A stretch of DNA of 16,601 nucleotides from an uncultured Emergencia sp. (GCA_937997955.1 CALLDR010000197.1:1-16601); one strand, 5' to 3'; positions 8,070 through 15,053 are shown, numbered from the stretch's first letter. Numbers and translations: made by a program. The notes: generated from the sequence alone by a model not told the origin.

Positions 8070-8110
8070 AAAAAAACGCCGGGACTGCATAGGCGCGCCC
8101 CGGCATTTTT
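8070..8110. terminator. Bidirectional terminator after spoIIID
   Basis: GCCGGG (8078-8083) pairs with CCCGGC (8099-8104), extended by flanking A/T pairs. Seven A at 8070-8076 give a T7 tract on the minus strand, right for spoIIID, and ATTTTTA follows on the plus strand. It also isolates the phosphate operon promoter from spoIIID transcription. Confidence 0.8.
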
Positions 8111-8120
8111 ATACTTGCTT

Positions 8121-8381
8121 CTATTGTTTCTCTTTCTCGTGATGATATTTCTCTCTGGTCGCAAGGCCTCCGCGGATATGGCGTTCCGCCTTGTTGACAT
8201 CCAGAACGTTCTTCACTTCTGCGGCGAGGGAAGGACTGATCTCCTGCAGCCTTTCTGTCACATCCTTATGTACCGTGCTTTTGCTGACTTTGAATTTCTT
8301 TGCAGCGGCTCTTACAGTCGAATTGGTTGAAATGATGTAATCGGCCAGCGCAAGCACTCTCTCTTCTATGTAATCCTTCAT
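8121..8381 (-). CDS. spoIIID: Stage III sporulation transcription regulator SpoIIID
   Basis: The 86-residue DNA-binding protein closely follows Bacillus SpoIIID: MKDYIEERVLALADYII, the helix-turn-helix TVRAAAKKFKVSKSTVHKD (about 22-40), TERLQEISPSLAAEVKNVL and the basic RHIRGG.AT..KY tail. In sporulating Firmicutes it acts in the mother cell, activating or repressing sigma-E genes and helping the switch to sigma-K. Length is normal. AAGGAGCGG lies about 11 bases before the ATG. It is monocistronic, bounded by its own terminator and a sigma-E-like promoter. This is the clearest sign that the host makes endospores. Confidence 0.96.
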   Translation of the reverse strand: MKDYIEERVLALADYIISTNSTVRAAAKKFKVSKSTVHKDVTERLQEISPSLAAEVKNVLDVNKAERHIRGGLATREKYHHEKEKQ

Positions 8382-8417
8382 GTTTTCTTCACCGCTCCTT
8401 CAATCAAAGTTATGACC

Positions 8418-8446
8418 AATATATGCGGCAAAAACTATATATATGA
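8418..8446 (-). promoter_or_regulatory. Candidate sigma-E promoter of spoIIID
   Basis: On the minus strand TCATATA (8440-8446) and CATATATT (8418-8425) are spaced by 14 bases. This resembles the sigma-E pattern of an ATA-containing -35 and CATACAAT-like -10, and spoIIID is a sigma-E gene in Bacillus. The start would be about 30 bases ahead of the ATG. AT-rich sequence makes chance matches easy. Confidence 0.5.
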
Positions 8447-8550
8447 AAGATTTACTTTGTTTTTTTGTTTTTGCGGATGCCGCCGCGAATGCCGCCGCAG
8501 CCGCTGTCAGCTGGTCCGCCGGCTGGTACGGCAGCCACGGGAAAGGGGAA

Positions 8551-10014
8551 TTATCTGCAGGCCTTCAGCACGCCCAGCAGATAGTTCCATGTCCGCTCCG
8601 TAGAAGATATGGACAGTCGTTCAGACGGCGTATGTACGCCTTCCATGGTCGGTCCGATGGAGACGGCGTCCAGATCCGCGCCCATCTTTCCCGCGAAGAA
8701 GCCACATTCCAGCCCCGCGTGGATCGCCTCGACGGTGGGCTCTTTGCCGTACTGCTCCCGGTATACGCTGATACAGATCTCCCGCAGCGGAGAATCCGCC
8801 CGGTACTCCCAGCCCGGATAGTACAGGGAGAACTCGGCTTTGCCCTGAAAGGCGCGGCAAAAGCTGTCCAGCCTGCGGCATACGAAATCCTGACGGGATT
8901 TTACCGAACTGCGGATAGAATAGAGCAGCTCCAGTGCTTCCTCTCCCGCCTCCTTTTCACTCAGCTTCATCGCGCCCAGGTTCAGGCTGGTCTCTGTCAG
9001 TCCCGCGATATCCATGCTCATGTTGACGACGCCGTTCGGCGCGTTCAGCAGGAAACCGACGATCCGCGCTGTGCTCTCCTCGTCCAGAGCCTCTCCTTCA
9101 TAGCCGCCCTCTTCTTCCACGGTAAGGCGAAGGTCAGGATCAGCGGCTCTGTACTCGGCCGACAGGGTTTCCTGCAGACGGTTCGCAGCCTCCGCCAACG
9201 CTTTGACACCGTCCAGCGCCACGATCTCCGCTGTGCAGGCATTACAGATCACATTGTCCGCATTACCGCCTGCCAGGGCGCGGATCCTGATGTCCGCCGC
9301 TTCTCCCAGCTCAGATAAGACCCTGCCCATGAGAATGTTGGCGTTGGCCCGTTCCTTGTGGATCTCGATTCCTGAATGGCCTCCCTGCAGTCCGTCCAGA
9401 CGCACTTTGCAGCCTTTGCCGGAAACCCTTTCTCTGCGGACAGGGATACCGCAGTTGGCAGTAATTCCGCCGGCGCAGCTGACTGTAATAACGCCCTCGT
9501 CTTCTGAATCCAGATTGATCATCTGCTTTGCTTCCAGGCAGCTGACGTCCAGCGCTTCCGCGCCTTCCAGCCCTGTCTCCTCATCTACGGTAAAGACACA
9601 TTCCAGCTTCGGATGCGCATACTCGCCGCTGTCCAGCAGAGCCAGCATCATGGCCACGGCAATACCGTTGTCGCCGCCCAATGTGGTTCCGTCCGCCGTC
9701 ACCCAGTCTCCGTCGACCAGCAGGCGGATACCCTCCTTTGCCATGTCGATGGCGCAGCCCGCCTCCTTTTCGCAGACCATGTCCATATGGCCCTGCAGCA
9801 TGACCGCAGGGGCGTCCTCATAGCCCGCGGACGCGTCCCCGAAGATCACCACATTGTTGACCTCGTCCTGAATATATTTCAGACCCCGATCCCGGGCGAA
9901 GGCCGCCAGATAGTCGCTGATCGCCTTCGTATTATATGAACCGTGAGGGATCCCGCAGATCTCCTCAAAAAAATGAAATACCTTCGCAGGTTCCAAAGCT
10001 TTTAATACTCCCAT
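8551..10014 (-). CDS. pepD: Aminoacyl-histidine dipeptidase (beta-Ala-His dipeptidase), M20 family
   Basis: The 487-residue cytosolic di-zinc peptidase should cut Xaa-His dipeptides such as carnosine-like substrates and other dipeptides. M20 metal and catalytic residues are visible: His76 and Asp78 in QGHMDMV, bridging Asp115 in LGGDNGIA, catalytic Glu145 with Glu146 in DEETGLEGA, Asp169 in INLDSEDEG, and late histidines in IHAGLECG and EGVHTPSERL. The central dimerisation domain lies between. Length (about 485) and the ending TWNYLLGVLKACR are typical of PepD, so it appears intact. AGGAG lies close upstream of the ATG at 10014. It is transcribed alone, divergent from the methyltransferase. 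No terminator is obvious in the 100 bases after the stop. Confidence 0.93.
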   Translation of the reverse strand: MGVLKALEPAKVFHFFEEICGIPHGSYNTKAISDYLAAFARDRGLKYIQDEVNNVVIFGDASAGYEDAPAVMLQGHMDMVCEKEAGCAIDMAKEGIRLLVDGDWVTADGTTLGGDNGIAVAMMLALLDSGEYAHPKLECVFTVDEETGLEGAEALDVSCLEAKQMINLDSEDEGVITVSCAGGITANCGIPVRRERVSGKGCKVRLDGLQGGHSGIEIHKERANANILMGRVLSELGEAADIRIRALAGGNADNVICNACTAEIVALDGVKALAEAANRLQETLSAEYRAADPDLRLTVEEEGGYEGEALDEESTARIVGFLLNAPNGVVNMSMDIAGLTETSLNLGAMKLSEKEAGEEALELLYSIRSSVKSRQDFVCRRLDSFCRAFQGKAEFSLYYPGWEYRADSPLREICISVYREQYGKEPTVEAIHAGLECGFFAGKMGADLDAVSIGPTMEGVHTPSERLSISSTERTWNYLLGVLKACR

Positions 10015-10042
10015 TAACTCTCTCCTCTCTCTTATTATCTAT

Positions 10043-10051
10043 ATCATACCA
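10043..10051 (-). promoter_or_regulatory. Probable pepD promoter (extended -10)
   Basis: On the minus strand TGG-TATGAT (10043-10051) gives an extended -10 element without a good -35. The start would lie near 10036, about 20 bases ahead of the ATG. Confidence 0.45.
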
Positions 10052-10076
10052 CAAAAATTCTCGCGATAAAACCTTC

Positions 10077-10155
10077 CTGACGCAAAACGTCAGCTTTGAT
10101 ACAGGGCGCATCAAAGGCATATCCGCGAAACTTACGGCTGCGGACACAATCCTGT
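10077..10155. other. Stacked inverted repeats between pepD and methyltransferase
   Basis: Three consecutive perfect inverted repeats occur: CTGACG/CGTCAG (10077-10082 with 10088-10093), CTTTGAT/ATCAAAG (10094-10100 with 10110-10116) and TCCGC/GCGGA (10122-10126 with 10140-10144). A longer-range pair ACAGG/CCTGT (10101-10105 with 10151-10155) is also possible. The block sits upstream of both divergent promoters. It could be stacked operators or a structured RNA remnant. I do not recognise a known riboswitch. Confidence 0.5.
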
Positions 10156-10206
10156 TGAAAAAATCAGATTTTCGTACTATAATACAAGTAGTTAGATATA
10201 GCTAAC
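10155..10206 (+). promoter_or_regulatory. Methyltransferase promoter with dyad at the start site
   Basis: TTGAAA (10155-10160) and a perfect TATAAT (10178-10183) are spaced by 17 bases. Just after the -10 is GTTAG-N6-CTAAC (10191-10195 with 10202-10206), a dyad covering the expected start, where a repressor could bind. Confidence 0.7.
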
Positions 10207-10237
10207 CGAAATAACTTTTGTAGGGAGGACATGACTT

Positions 10238-10888
10238 ATGACAAGCGAGGAATACAAGAAGCTGTCGCTTCGGGAATTTGACCGTGCGGCGGAGAAATTC
10301 GACGATAATGATCCCAGCGTATACAATATGTGCCGCAAAGATTATCCAGACGTTTTCGCGGAAGCCGTCGGTGAGCCATTTTCCGACCTTCTGGACGCGG
10401 GCTGCGGTACCGGAGCCATGCTCGGCCTGTTTAAAAAGGACTGCCCGGAGAAACGCTACACGGGCATCGATCTTTCGGAGAAAATGATCGAGACCGCGAA
10501 GAAAAAGCAGCTGGAGGGCGTACAATTTTTTGTGGGCGACTGCGAATCGCTTCCCTTTGACGAAGACAGCTTTGATGTGGTCACTTGCTCCATGAGCTTT
10601 CACCATTATCCCAATCCTGAAAAATTCTTTGTAAGCCTGCATCGGGTCCTGCGTCCTGGCGGACGGCTGATTTTGAGAGACATGGCCTCAAAAAGCGCCC
10701 TGATCATGTGGTTCATCAACCATATTGAGATTCCAGCGGTCAATCGGTTCATAAAAAGAGGAGATGTTCACTGTTACACGGAAGCCGATCTTCAGAAGCT
10801 CTGCGCCGCAAGCGGCCTTCAGCTGGAGCGCTATGAAGTGCGAAAGGGGTTCCGTCTGCACTGCGTCGTCCGAAATCCCCGCGTATAG
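10238..10888 (+). CDS. Class I SAM-dependent methyltransferase (Methyltransf_11 type)
   Basis: The 216-residue product has the Rossmann-fold signatures in order: motif I LLDAGCGTG (51-59), the acidic ribose-binding residue Asp78 in GIDLSEKM, FFVGDCESLPF (97-107), FDVVTCSMSFHH (112-123) and the post-motif RVLRPGGRLILRD (136-148). This is the UbiE/COQ5-like layout, but the substrate cannot be read from it. AGGGAGGA lies about 8 bases before the ATG at 10238; an ATG at 10231 is out of frame and too near the RBS. The gene stands alone with a strong promoter, with no biosynthetic neighbour to suggest a substrate. Confidence 0.9.
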   Translation: MTSEEYKKLSLREFDRAAEKFDDNDPSVYNMCRKDYPDVFAEAVGEPFSDLLDAGCGTGAMLGLFKKDCPEKRYTGIDLSEKMIETAKKKQLEGVQFFVGDCESLPFDEDSFDVVTCSMSFHHYPNPEKFFVSLHRVLRPGGRLILRDMASKSALIMWFINHIEIPAVNRFIKRGDVHCYTEADLQKLCAASGLQLERYEVRKGFRLHCVVRNPRV

Positions 10889-10913
10889 CGCAAGACAGTT
10901 ATCCGAAAACAGG

Positions 10914-11111
10914 TTTTTTTGATTTTTTAGGTACAACTCGACTCCAGGCAGCAAAGGGAGTGCCCCTGTTGAAAGGGAAAAAGTTGTACCTTTTTTATCG
11001 TTTTTTGCTGTTTCAAATGAATTTTTTTGATTTTCAACAGCCTTTGCCGGATAAGTGGCGGCCATGCGTTAAGGGCGCAAAGGGAGTAGTTGTACCTAAA
11101 TTTCAAAAAAA
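10914..11111. repeat. Repeat-rich non-coding block with inverted ends
   Basis: The block starts T7-G-A-T6-AGGTACAACT (10914-10938) and ends with the inverse of T7-G-A3-T3-AGGTACAACT (11088-11111). A third copy of the 10-mer lies inverted at 10982-10991. T7GAT4 recurs at 11022-11034, GCAAAGGGAGT recurs at 10951-10961 and 11077-11087, and CTGTTGAAA (10966-10974) pairs with TTTCAACAG (11032-11040). There is no coding potential. It could be a small non-autonomous mobile repeat or a structured transcript; no target-site duplication is clear. Confidence 0.5.
10929..10996 (+). terminator. Probable methyltransferase terminator within the repeat block
   Basis: AGGTACAACT (10929-10938) and its exact inverse AGTTGTACCT (10982-10991) bracket a 43-base loop that can itself pair (ACTCC 10941-10945 with GGAGT 10957-10961). 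The right arm runs into six T. The loop is large for a terminator, so this is tentative. Confidence 0.4.
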
Positions 11112-11273
11112 TTGATTTTAAGATAACCCCATTTGGTCTTGTCAATCTCAGCCGACACTTTTCCTCAATTAACTTATTGACATTGGTGGATCTTTACATT
11201 TTAAATTACGTGAGTTGGAATCTCGTATTTTATGGATCCCCTCGGATTGCTCTCAACTCGCCCGCCGCTTCGC
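11112..11273 (+). other. Non-coding stretch upstream of the blaI promoter
   Basis: No supported gene. A second promoter-like pair TTGACA (11177-11182) with TTAAAT (11201-11206, spacer 18) could give a distal start for the blaI operon. The open frames here lack an RBS. Confidence 0.3.
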
Positions 11274-11323
11274 TTGACAAGTGCAGACTACTATGATAGT
11301 ATAGACTATAGCAATAGTCTATA
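11274..11323 (+). promoter_or_regulatory. blaI operon promoter with two palindromic BlaI-type operators
   Basis: TTGACA (11274-11279) is followed after 17 bases by TAGTAT (11297-11302). A perfect 13-base palindrome TACTATGATAGTA (11289-11301) covers the -10. Directly after it, 10-base arms TATAGACTAT/ATAGTCTATA (11300-11309 with 11314-11323) cover the start site. Their TACTA/GACTA half-sites resemble BlaI/MecI operators, suggesting autorepression by the first gene. Confidence 0.7.
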
Positions 11324-11377
11324 TCCAACCACAGTCCGCCCGTTTATCATCACCAGTCGGGGAAAGGAATCTTTATC

Positions 11378-11731
11378 ATGGAAAAGTTATTTGACAGCGA
11401 GCTCAAGGTCATGGAGCTGATCTGGGAGCGCGAGCCGGTCAGCGCCAAGGAGCTGAGCCTGCTGGCCGCCGACCGCATCGGCTGGAACAAGAACACCACC
11501 TATACGGTGATCAAAAAACTGCAGGCCAAGGGCTATATCAACAGAGACGACCCTGGCTTCATCTGCACGTCCCTTCTGTCAAAGGAGGACGTCCGCCGGA
11601 CAGAGACCAGACGTCTGACGGACCGTCTCTTCGGCGGCTCAAAAAAGGCTTTGTTCTCCGCCCTGCTGGCAGACGAAGAACTGACGGAGGCGGATCTGCA
11701 GGAGCTGCGTGAAATCATCGAAAAGAGGTGA
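11378..11731 (+). CDS. blaI: BlaI/MecI/CopY-family transcriptional repressor
   Basis: The 117-residue winged-helix repressor reads ELKVMELIWEREPVSAKEL (about 8-26), then a recognition helix region WNKNTTYTVIKKLQAKGYI (36-54), as in BlaI/MecI, followed by a short C-terminal dimerisation region. GGAAAGGA precedes the ATG. It is followed directly by an M56 metalloprotease gene, the usual pairing in which the protease relieves repression. The Asn-Phe cleavage site of staphylococcal BlaI/MecI is not evident; the equivalent region reads LFSALLADEEL, so any processing would differ. Tandem palindromes at its promoter suggest autoregulation. No beta-lactamase or PBP gene lies in the window, so the regulated function may be the operon itself. 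Confidence 0.92.
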   Translation: MEKLFDSELKVMELIWEREPVSAKELSLLAADRIGWNKNTTYTVIKKLQAKGYINRDDPGFICTSLLSKEDVRRTETRRLTDRLFGGSKKALFSALLADEELTEADLQELREIIEKR

Positions 11732-11736
11732 ATCCT

Positions 11737-12663
11737 ATGCTTTCCCAACTGTTTTACTGGCTGCTCAGCATGTCCGTCAACGGAGCCGCCGCCGGCGTCC
11801 TGGTGCTGCTTCTGTGCAGGATCAAGGCCCTGCCCCGGCGGCTGACCCTTGCCTTGTGGATCATTCCTCTTCTAAGGCTCTTGGTTCCCTTCAGCGTTTC
11901 CGGCAGATTCGGGCTGCTTGCCCTGCTTCCAGGCGACGCGGTGAAGACTGTAATGGTCAGTGAAAAGTACATGCCGATCACCGTTTCCAACGACTTTCAG
12001 ACCGCGGAGACCTATTCTCCGCTTACGTTCAAAACCAATGGGCTGGCGTCGCTCTATCAGGCCGGCGCCCTCCTCTGGCTGGTCGGCGCCGCATCCATTC
12101 TCATCACCCTGGCCGTCCTGTATCATTCCACAAAGCGGGAGCTGGCGGACGCGGTTCACATTGAGGGCCGTCTCTATACCTCCCGCAAGATCACCGGCCC
12201 CGCCGTATACGGCGTCTTCCGTCCCAGGATTCTTCTGCCCGAGGGCTGGCAATCCCGCGATCAAAGGGAACTGGACCTGATTCTGGCCCACGAAGAAAGC
12301 CATCTCAGACACCTGGACAACCTGTGGCGTCTTTTGGCCCTTGCTGCTGCCGCCATCCACTGGTTCAACCCTCTGATCTGGCTTCTGCTCAAAGGGTTTC
12401 TGGCTGAACTGGAGCTGGCCTGCGATGAGCGGGTCCTTGCCCGGCGCGGTGAAGAGGCAAAGAAGGATTACGCCTTGGCTCTGGTCAGCTGCGCCGGGGA
12501 AAAGGACCTCTTTGCCAGCGGCTTTCTCAGCTCCGGCGCGGCGCTGCGCACCCGCATCGACCATATTCTGTCCTTTCGGACCATGACGATTTTGTCCGCG
12601 GTATTCTCCTGCCTTTTGTTCCTGGCAGCTGGATACAGTCTCCTGACCAATGGCGCCTGTTAA
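11737..12663 (+). CDS. M56-family (BlaR1-like) membrane metalloprotease without sensor domain
   Basis: The 308-residue zinc protease is membrane-bound. Two N-terminal helices lie at about 5-27 and 36-53 and a third at about 106-130. The catalytic HEESH motif (185-189, HExxH) follows, then HWFNPLIW (208-215), the probable third zinc ligand Glu226 in ELACDE, and a last helix at about 284-303. It ends there, lacking the ~250-residue penicillin-binding sensor of full BlaR1/MecR1. ATG 11737 is preferred because AGAGGTGA sits six bases upstream; a GTG at 11728, overlapping the blaI stop, would add three residues. By analogy it should cleave or trigger loss of the adjacent BlaI repressor. What it senses is unknown; the lipoprotein encoded next is a candidate partner. 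Confidence 0.9.
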   Translation: MLSQLFYWLLSMSVNGAAAGVLVLLLCRIKALPRRLTLALWIIPLLRLLVPFSVSGRFGLLALLPGDAVKTVMVSEKYMPITVSNDFQTAETYSPLTFKTNGLASLYQAGALLWLVGAASILITLAVLYHSTKRELADAVHIEGRLYTSRKITGPAVYGVFRPRILLPEGWQSRDQRELDLILAHEESHLRHLDNLWRLLALAAAAIHWFNPLIWLLLKGFLAELELACDERVLARRGEEAKKDYALALVSCAGEKDLFASGFLSSGAALRTRIDHILSFRTMTILSAVFSCLLFLAAGYSLLTNGAC

Positions 12664-12706
12664 ACAGCGTCAAAAAACGGCGAAAAACATGAATGGAGTT
12701 GATCCT

Positions 12707-13408
12707 ATGAAGAAAAAAACAGAGAAAATCCTGACCTGTGCCTTAGCCCTGTGCCTGCTCCTGGCCGTCGCCGCCGCCGTCCTGACCAGCTGCGGCAGCC
12801 CGACAGGAAACGGCAGCCTGAGCGACAGCAGCAGTCCGGCCGACAGCGGCAGCCTGATCGGAAATGGAAAGGAAGCGCCCTCCTCCGCCAACTGGTGGAA
12901 GGACTACATCGACCTTGAAACCGCCGCTGAAACCTATACCCTAAAAGACGCCAAAGCGGCAGGCTACGTGATCATCTCCGACGATCAGGTGGCATTTGGT
13001 GAGGATATCTGGAACGACTTCGTTCTCCTCGCGGAATCAGGTACGCCTGCCAAAATACGGATCTTCTATAACTATCTGTTCAGCATGCTGAGCAGCCGCG
13101 CTGTTATGAATACTTACGACCATCTCACCGAAGTAGAATTCGACGGAGAGAAGTACATCAGCCGCAGCGTCGGCCTCGGCCAGCGGGGACAGTTCCAGAA
13201 AAAGACCTACCAGTACCTGATGCGCTATGAGGGCAAACCGAGCAGTCCCTGGGCGAAATACGACCATTTCCTTCGCTATGTCCTGGTCAACGACGATACT
13301 GTGGCCTGGGAGGATATCCAGCGCGGCATACTCAGCTCCCAGTCCGGCGATTACATCTCCCACGAGCCGGTCTACACCGACCTGACGCCCCACCAGCCGG
13401 CCTATTGA
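12707..13408 (+). CDS. Putative lipoprotein of unknown function, third gene of the blaI operon
   Basis: I do not recognise this 233-residue protein. It has a KKKTEK n-region, a hydrophobic core and a lipobox LTSC with the lipidated residue at Cys29. A Ser/Gly/Asp-rich linker (about 30-56) follows, then a probably globular domain with several aromatic residues (NWWKDYIDLETAAETYTLKDAKAAGY...) and no visible catalytic motif. The ATG at 12707 has GGAG nine bases upstream and begins the signal peptide; the open frame back to 12650 overlaps the protease gene. It lies 43 bases behind the M56 gene on the same strand, so it is probably co-transcribed. It may sense or bind something outside the membrane, or be the output of the regulatory pair; both are inference. 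Confidence 0.75.
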   Translation: MKKKTEKILTCALALCLLLAVAAAVLTSCGSPTGNGSLSDSSSPADSGSLIGNGKEAPSSANWWKDYIDLETAAETYTLKDAKAAGYVIISDDQVAFGEDIWNDFVLLAESGTPAKIRIFYNYLFSMLSSRAVMNTYDHLTEVEFDGEKYISRSVGLGQRGQFQKKTYQYLMRYEGKPSSPWAKYDHFLRYVLVNDDTVAWEDIQRGILSSQSGDYISHEPVYTDLTPHQPAY

Positions 13409-13412
13409 CGGC

Positions 13413-15005
13413 TCAGCCCAGGCTGGCTTTGATGAATTCTCTGAACAGAGGATGCGCGCTGTTAGGTCTGGATTTAAATTCCGGATGATACTGGACCGCG
13501 ACAAAGAATTTCCGGTCCGGCAGCTCCACGGCTTCCACCAGGCGGCCGTCCGGCGAGGTGCCGCTGATCACCATGCCGGCGTCCTCTACGGCCTGACGGT
13601 AATCGTTGTTGAATTCGTACCGATGTCTGTGCCGCTCCTGGATCAAAGGCTTTCCGTAGGCCTGTTCCAGACGGCTGCCCTCTTTGATGGCGCAAGGATA
13701 CGCGCCCAGGCGCATGGTTCCTCCCTTCGGTATATTGCCCTGCTGGTCCGCCATCAGATCGATGACATTATGGGCGCCCTCCGGCGCGAACTCGCCGGAA
13801 TCAGCGTCGGCGCAGCCCAGCACATCTCTGGCGAACTCGATGACGGCAGTCTGCATGCCCAGACAGATTCCCAGGTACGGGATATCGTTTTCACGGGCGT
13901 ATTTTGCCGCCTGGATCTTGCCCTCAATGCCCCGGTCACCGAAGCCGCCCGGCACCAGAATGCCGTCCACATCGCCCAAGATGGCTCCGGCAGTTTCTCC
14001 GGTCACATCCTCCGCTTCGATCCATTTGATGTCCACGCACGCGTCGTTCTCAAAACCGCCGTGACGCAGCGCTTCCGCCACGGACAGGTACGCATCATGC
14101 AGCTTTACATATTTGCCCACCAGTCCGATGGTCACCTTCCGGCTTCGACCCTCGATGCGCTTCACCATGTCGATCCATTCTCCCATCTCGCATGGGCCCG
14201 CATTGATACCCAGCTCCCGGCAGACGATCCAGCTCAGGTTGGACTGCTCCAGCATCAGCGGCGCCTGATACAGAATCGGCAGCGTCATGTTTTCGATGAC
14301 GCAGTCCTTTTTTACGTTGCAGAACAGAGCAATCTTCTCGATGATATCCGGATCCACCGGCTCGTCCACCCGCATGACGATGATATCAGGAGAAATGCCT
14401 ACGGAACGAAGCTCTTTGACCGAATGCTGGGTCGGCTTTGATTTATGCTCGCCGGAGCTTTTGATGTATGGAACCAGCGTCACGTGGATAAAGACGCAGT
14501 TCTCTTTGCCCACCTCCAGCGACACCTGGCGGATCGCCTCTAAGAAAGGCTGGCTCTCGATATCGCCTACCGTACCGCCGATCTCCGTGATGATCACGTC
14601 CGCATCAGAGGATTCGCCTACATTGTATATAAAGGATTTGATCTCGTTGGTCACGTGAGGGATCACCTGCACCGTACTGCCCAGATACTCCCCCTTTCTC
14701 TCTTTGTTAAGCACGTTCCAGTAGACCTTGCCGGTGGTCAGATTGCTGAACTTGTTCAGGTTTTCATCGATGAACCTCTCGTAATGGCCCAGATCCAGGT
14801 CCGTCTCCGCGCCGTCCTCCGTGACAAAGACCTCGCCGTGCTGATAAGGGCTCATGGTGCCCGGGTCGATGTTGATATACGGGTCCAGCTTCTGGGCCGC
14901 CACCTTCAGCCCCCGCGCCTTCAGCAGACGTCCGAGAGATGCGGCAGTGATGCCCTTTCCCAGGCCGGAAACCACGCCTCCCGTAACAAAGATATACTTT
15001 TTCAT
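13413..15005 (-). CDS. pyrG: CTP synthase
   Basis: The 530-residue enzyme makes CTP from UTP, ATP and glutamine. The N-terminal amidoligase domain has the P-loop GGVVSGLGKGI (9-19), KLDPYINIDPGTMSPYQHGEV (39-59) and EIGGTVGDIES (141-151). The C-terminal class I glutamine amidotransferase domain has nucleophile Cys381 in LGICLGMQ, GGFGDRG upstream of it, and His507/Glu509 in QYHPEF. It is full length and intact. GAGAGGAG precedes the ATG at 15005. Its stop lies 4 bases from that of the convergent lipoprotein gene, with no terminator between. The ~170-base leader contains a terminator hairpin and a short reading frame, so expression is probably controlled by attenuation. Confidence 0.97.
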   Translation of the reverse strand: MKKYIFVTGGVVSGLGKGITAASLGRLLKARGLKVAAQKLDPYINIDPGTMSPYQHGEVFVTEDGAETDLDLGHYERFIDENLNKFSNLTTGKVYWNVLNKERKGEYLGSTVQVIPHVTNEIKSFIYNVGESSDADVIITEIGGTVGDIESQPFLEAIRQVSLEVGKENCVFIHVTLVPYIKSSGEHKSKPTQHSVKELRSVGISPDIIVMRVDEPVDPDIIEKIALFCNVKKDCVIENMTLPILYQAPLMLEQSNLSWIVCRELGINAGPCEMGEWIDMVKRIEGRSRKVTIGLVGKYVKLHDAYLSVAEALRHGGFENDACVDIKWIEAEDVTGETAGAILGDVDGILVPGGFGDRGIEGKIQAAKYARENDIPYLGICLGMQTAVIEFARDVLGCADADSGEFAPEGAHNVIDLMADQQGNIPKGGTMRLGAYPCAIKEGSRLEQAYGKPLIQERHRHRYEFNNDYRQAVEDAGMVISGTSPDGRLVEAVELPDRKFFVAVQYHPEFKSRPNSAHPLFREFIKASLG

Positions 15006-15053
15006 AATCGTTCTCCTCTCATGCCTATGATATAAAACAAATGCGCAAAAACG

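Noticed and set aside
8551..9318. Plus-strand open frame antisense to pepD
   Set aside because: It lies within the full-length dipeptidase gene and no family signature is visible.
10688..11065. Minus-strand frame overlapping the methyltransferase end
   Set aside because: It is antisense to the methyltransferase and starts in repeat-rich non-coding DNA without an RBS.
11090..11296. Plus-strand frame of 68 codons upstream of blaI
   Set aside because: It starts at TTG inside the repeat block, lacks an RBS, and runs through the blaI promoter.
13452..14441. Long plus-strand open frame across pyrG
   Set aside because: It is an antisense shadow of an intact CTP synthase with no recognisable domain.
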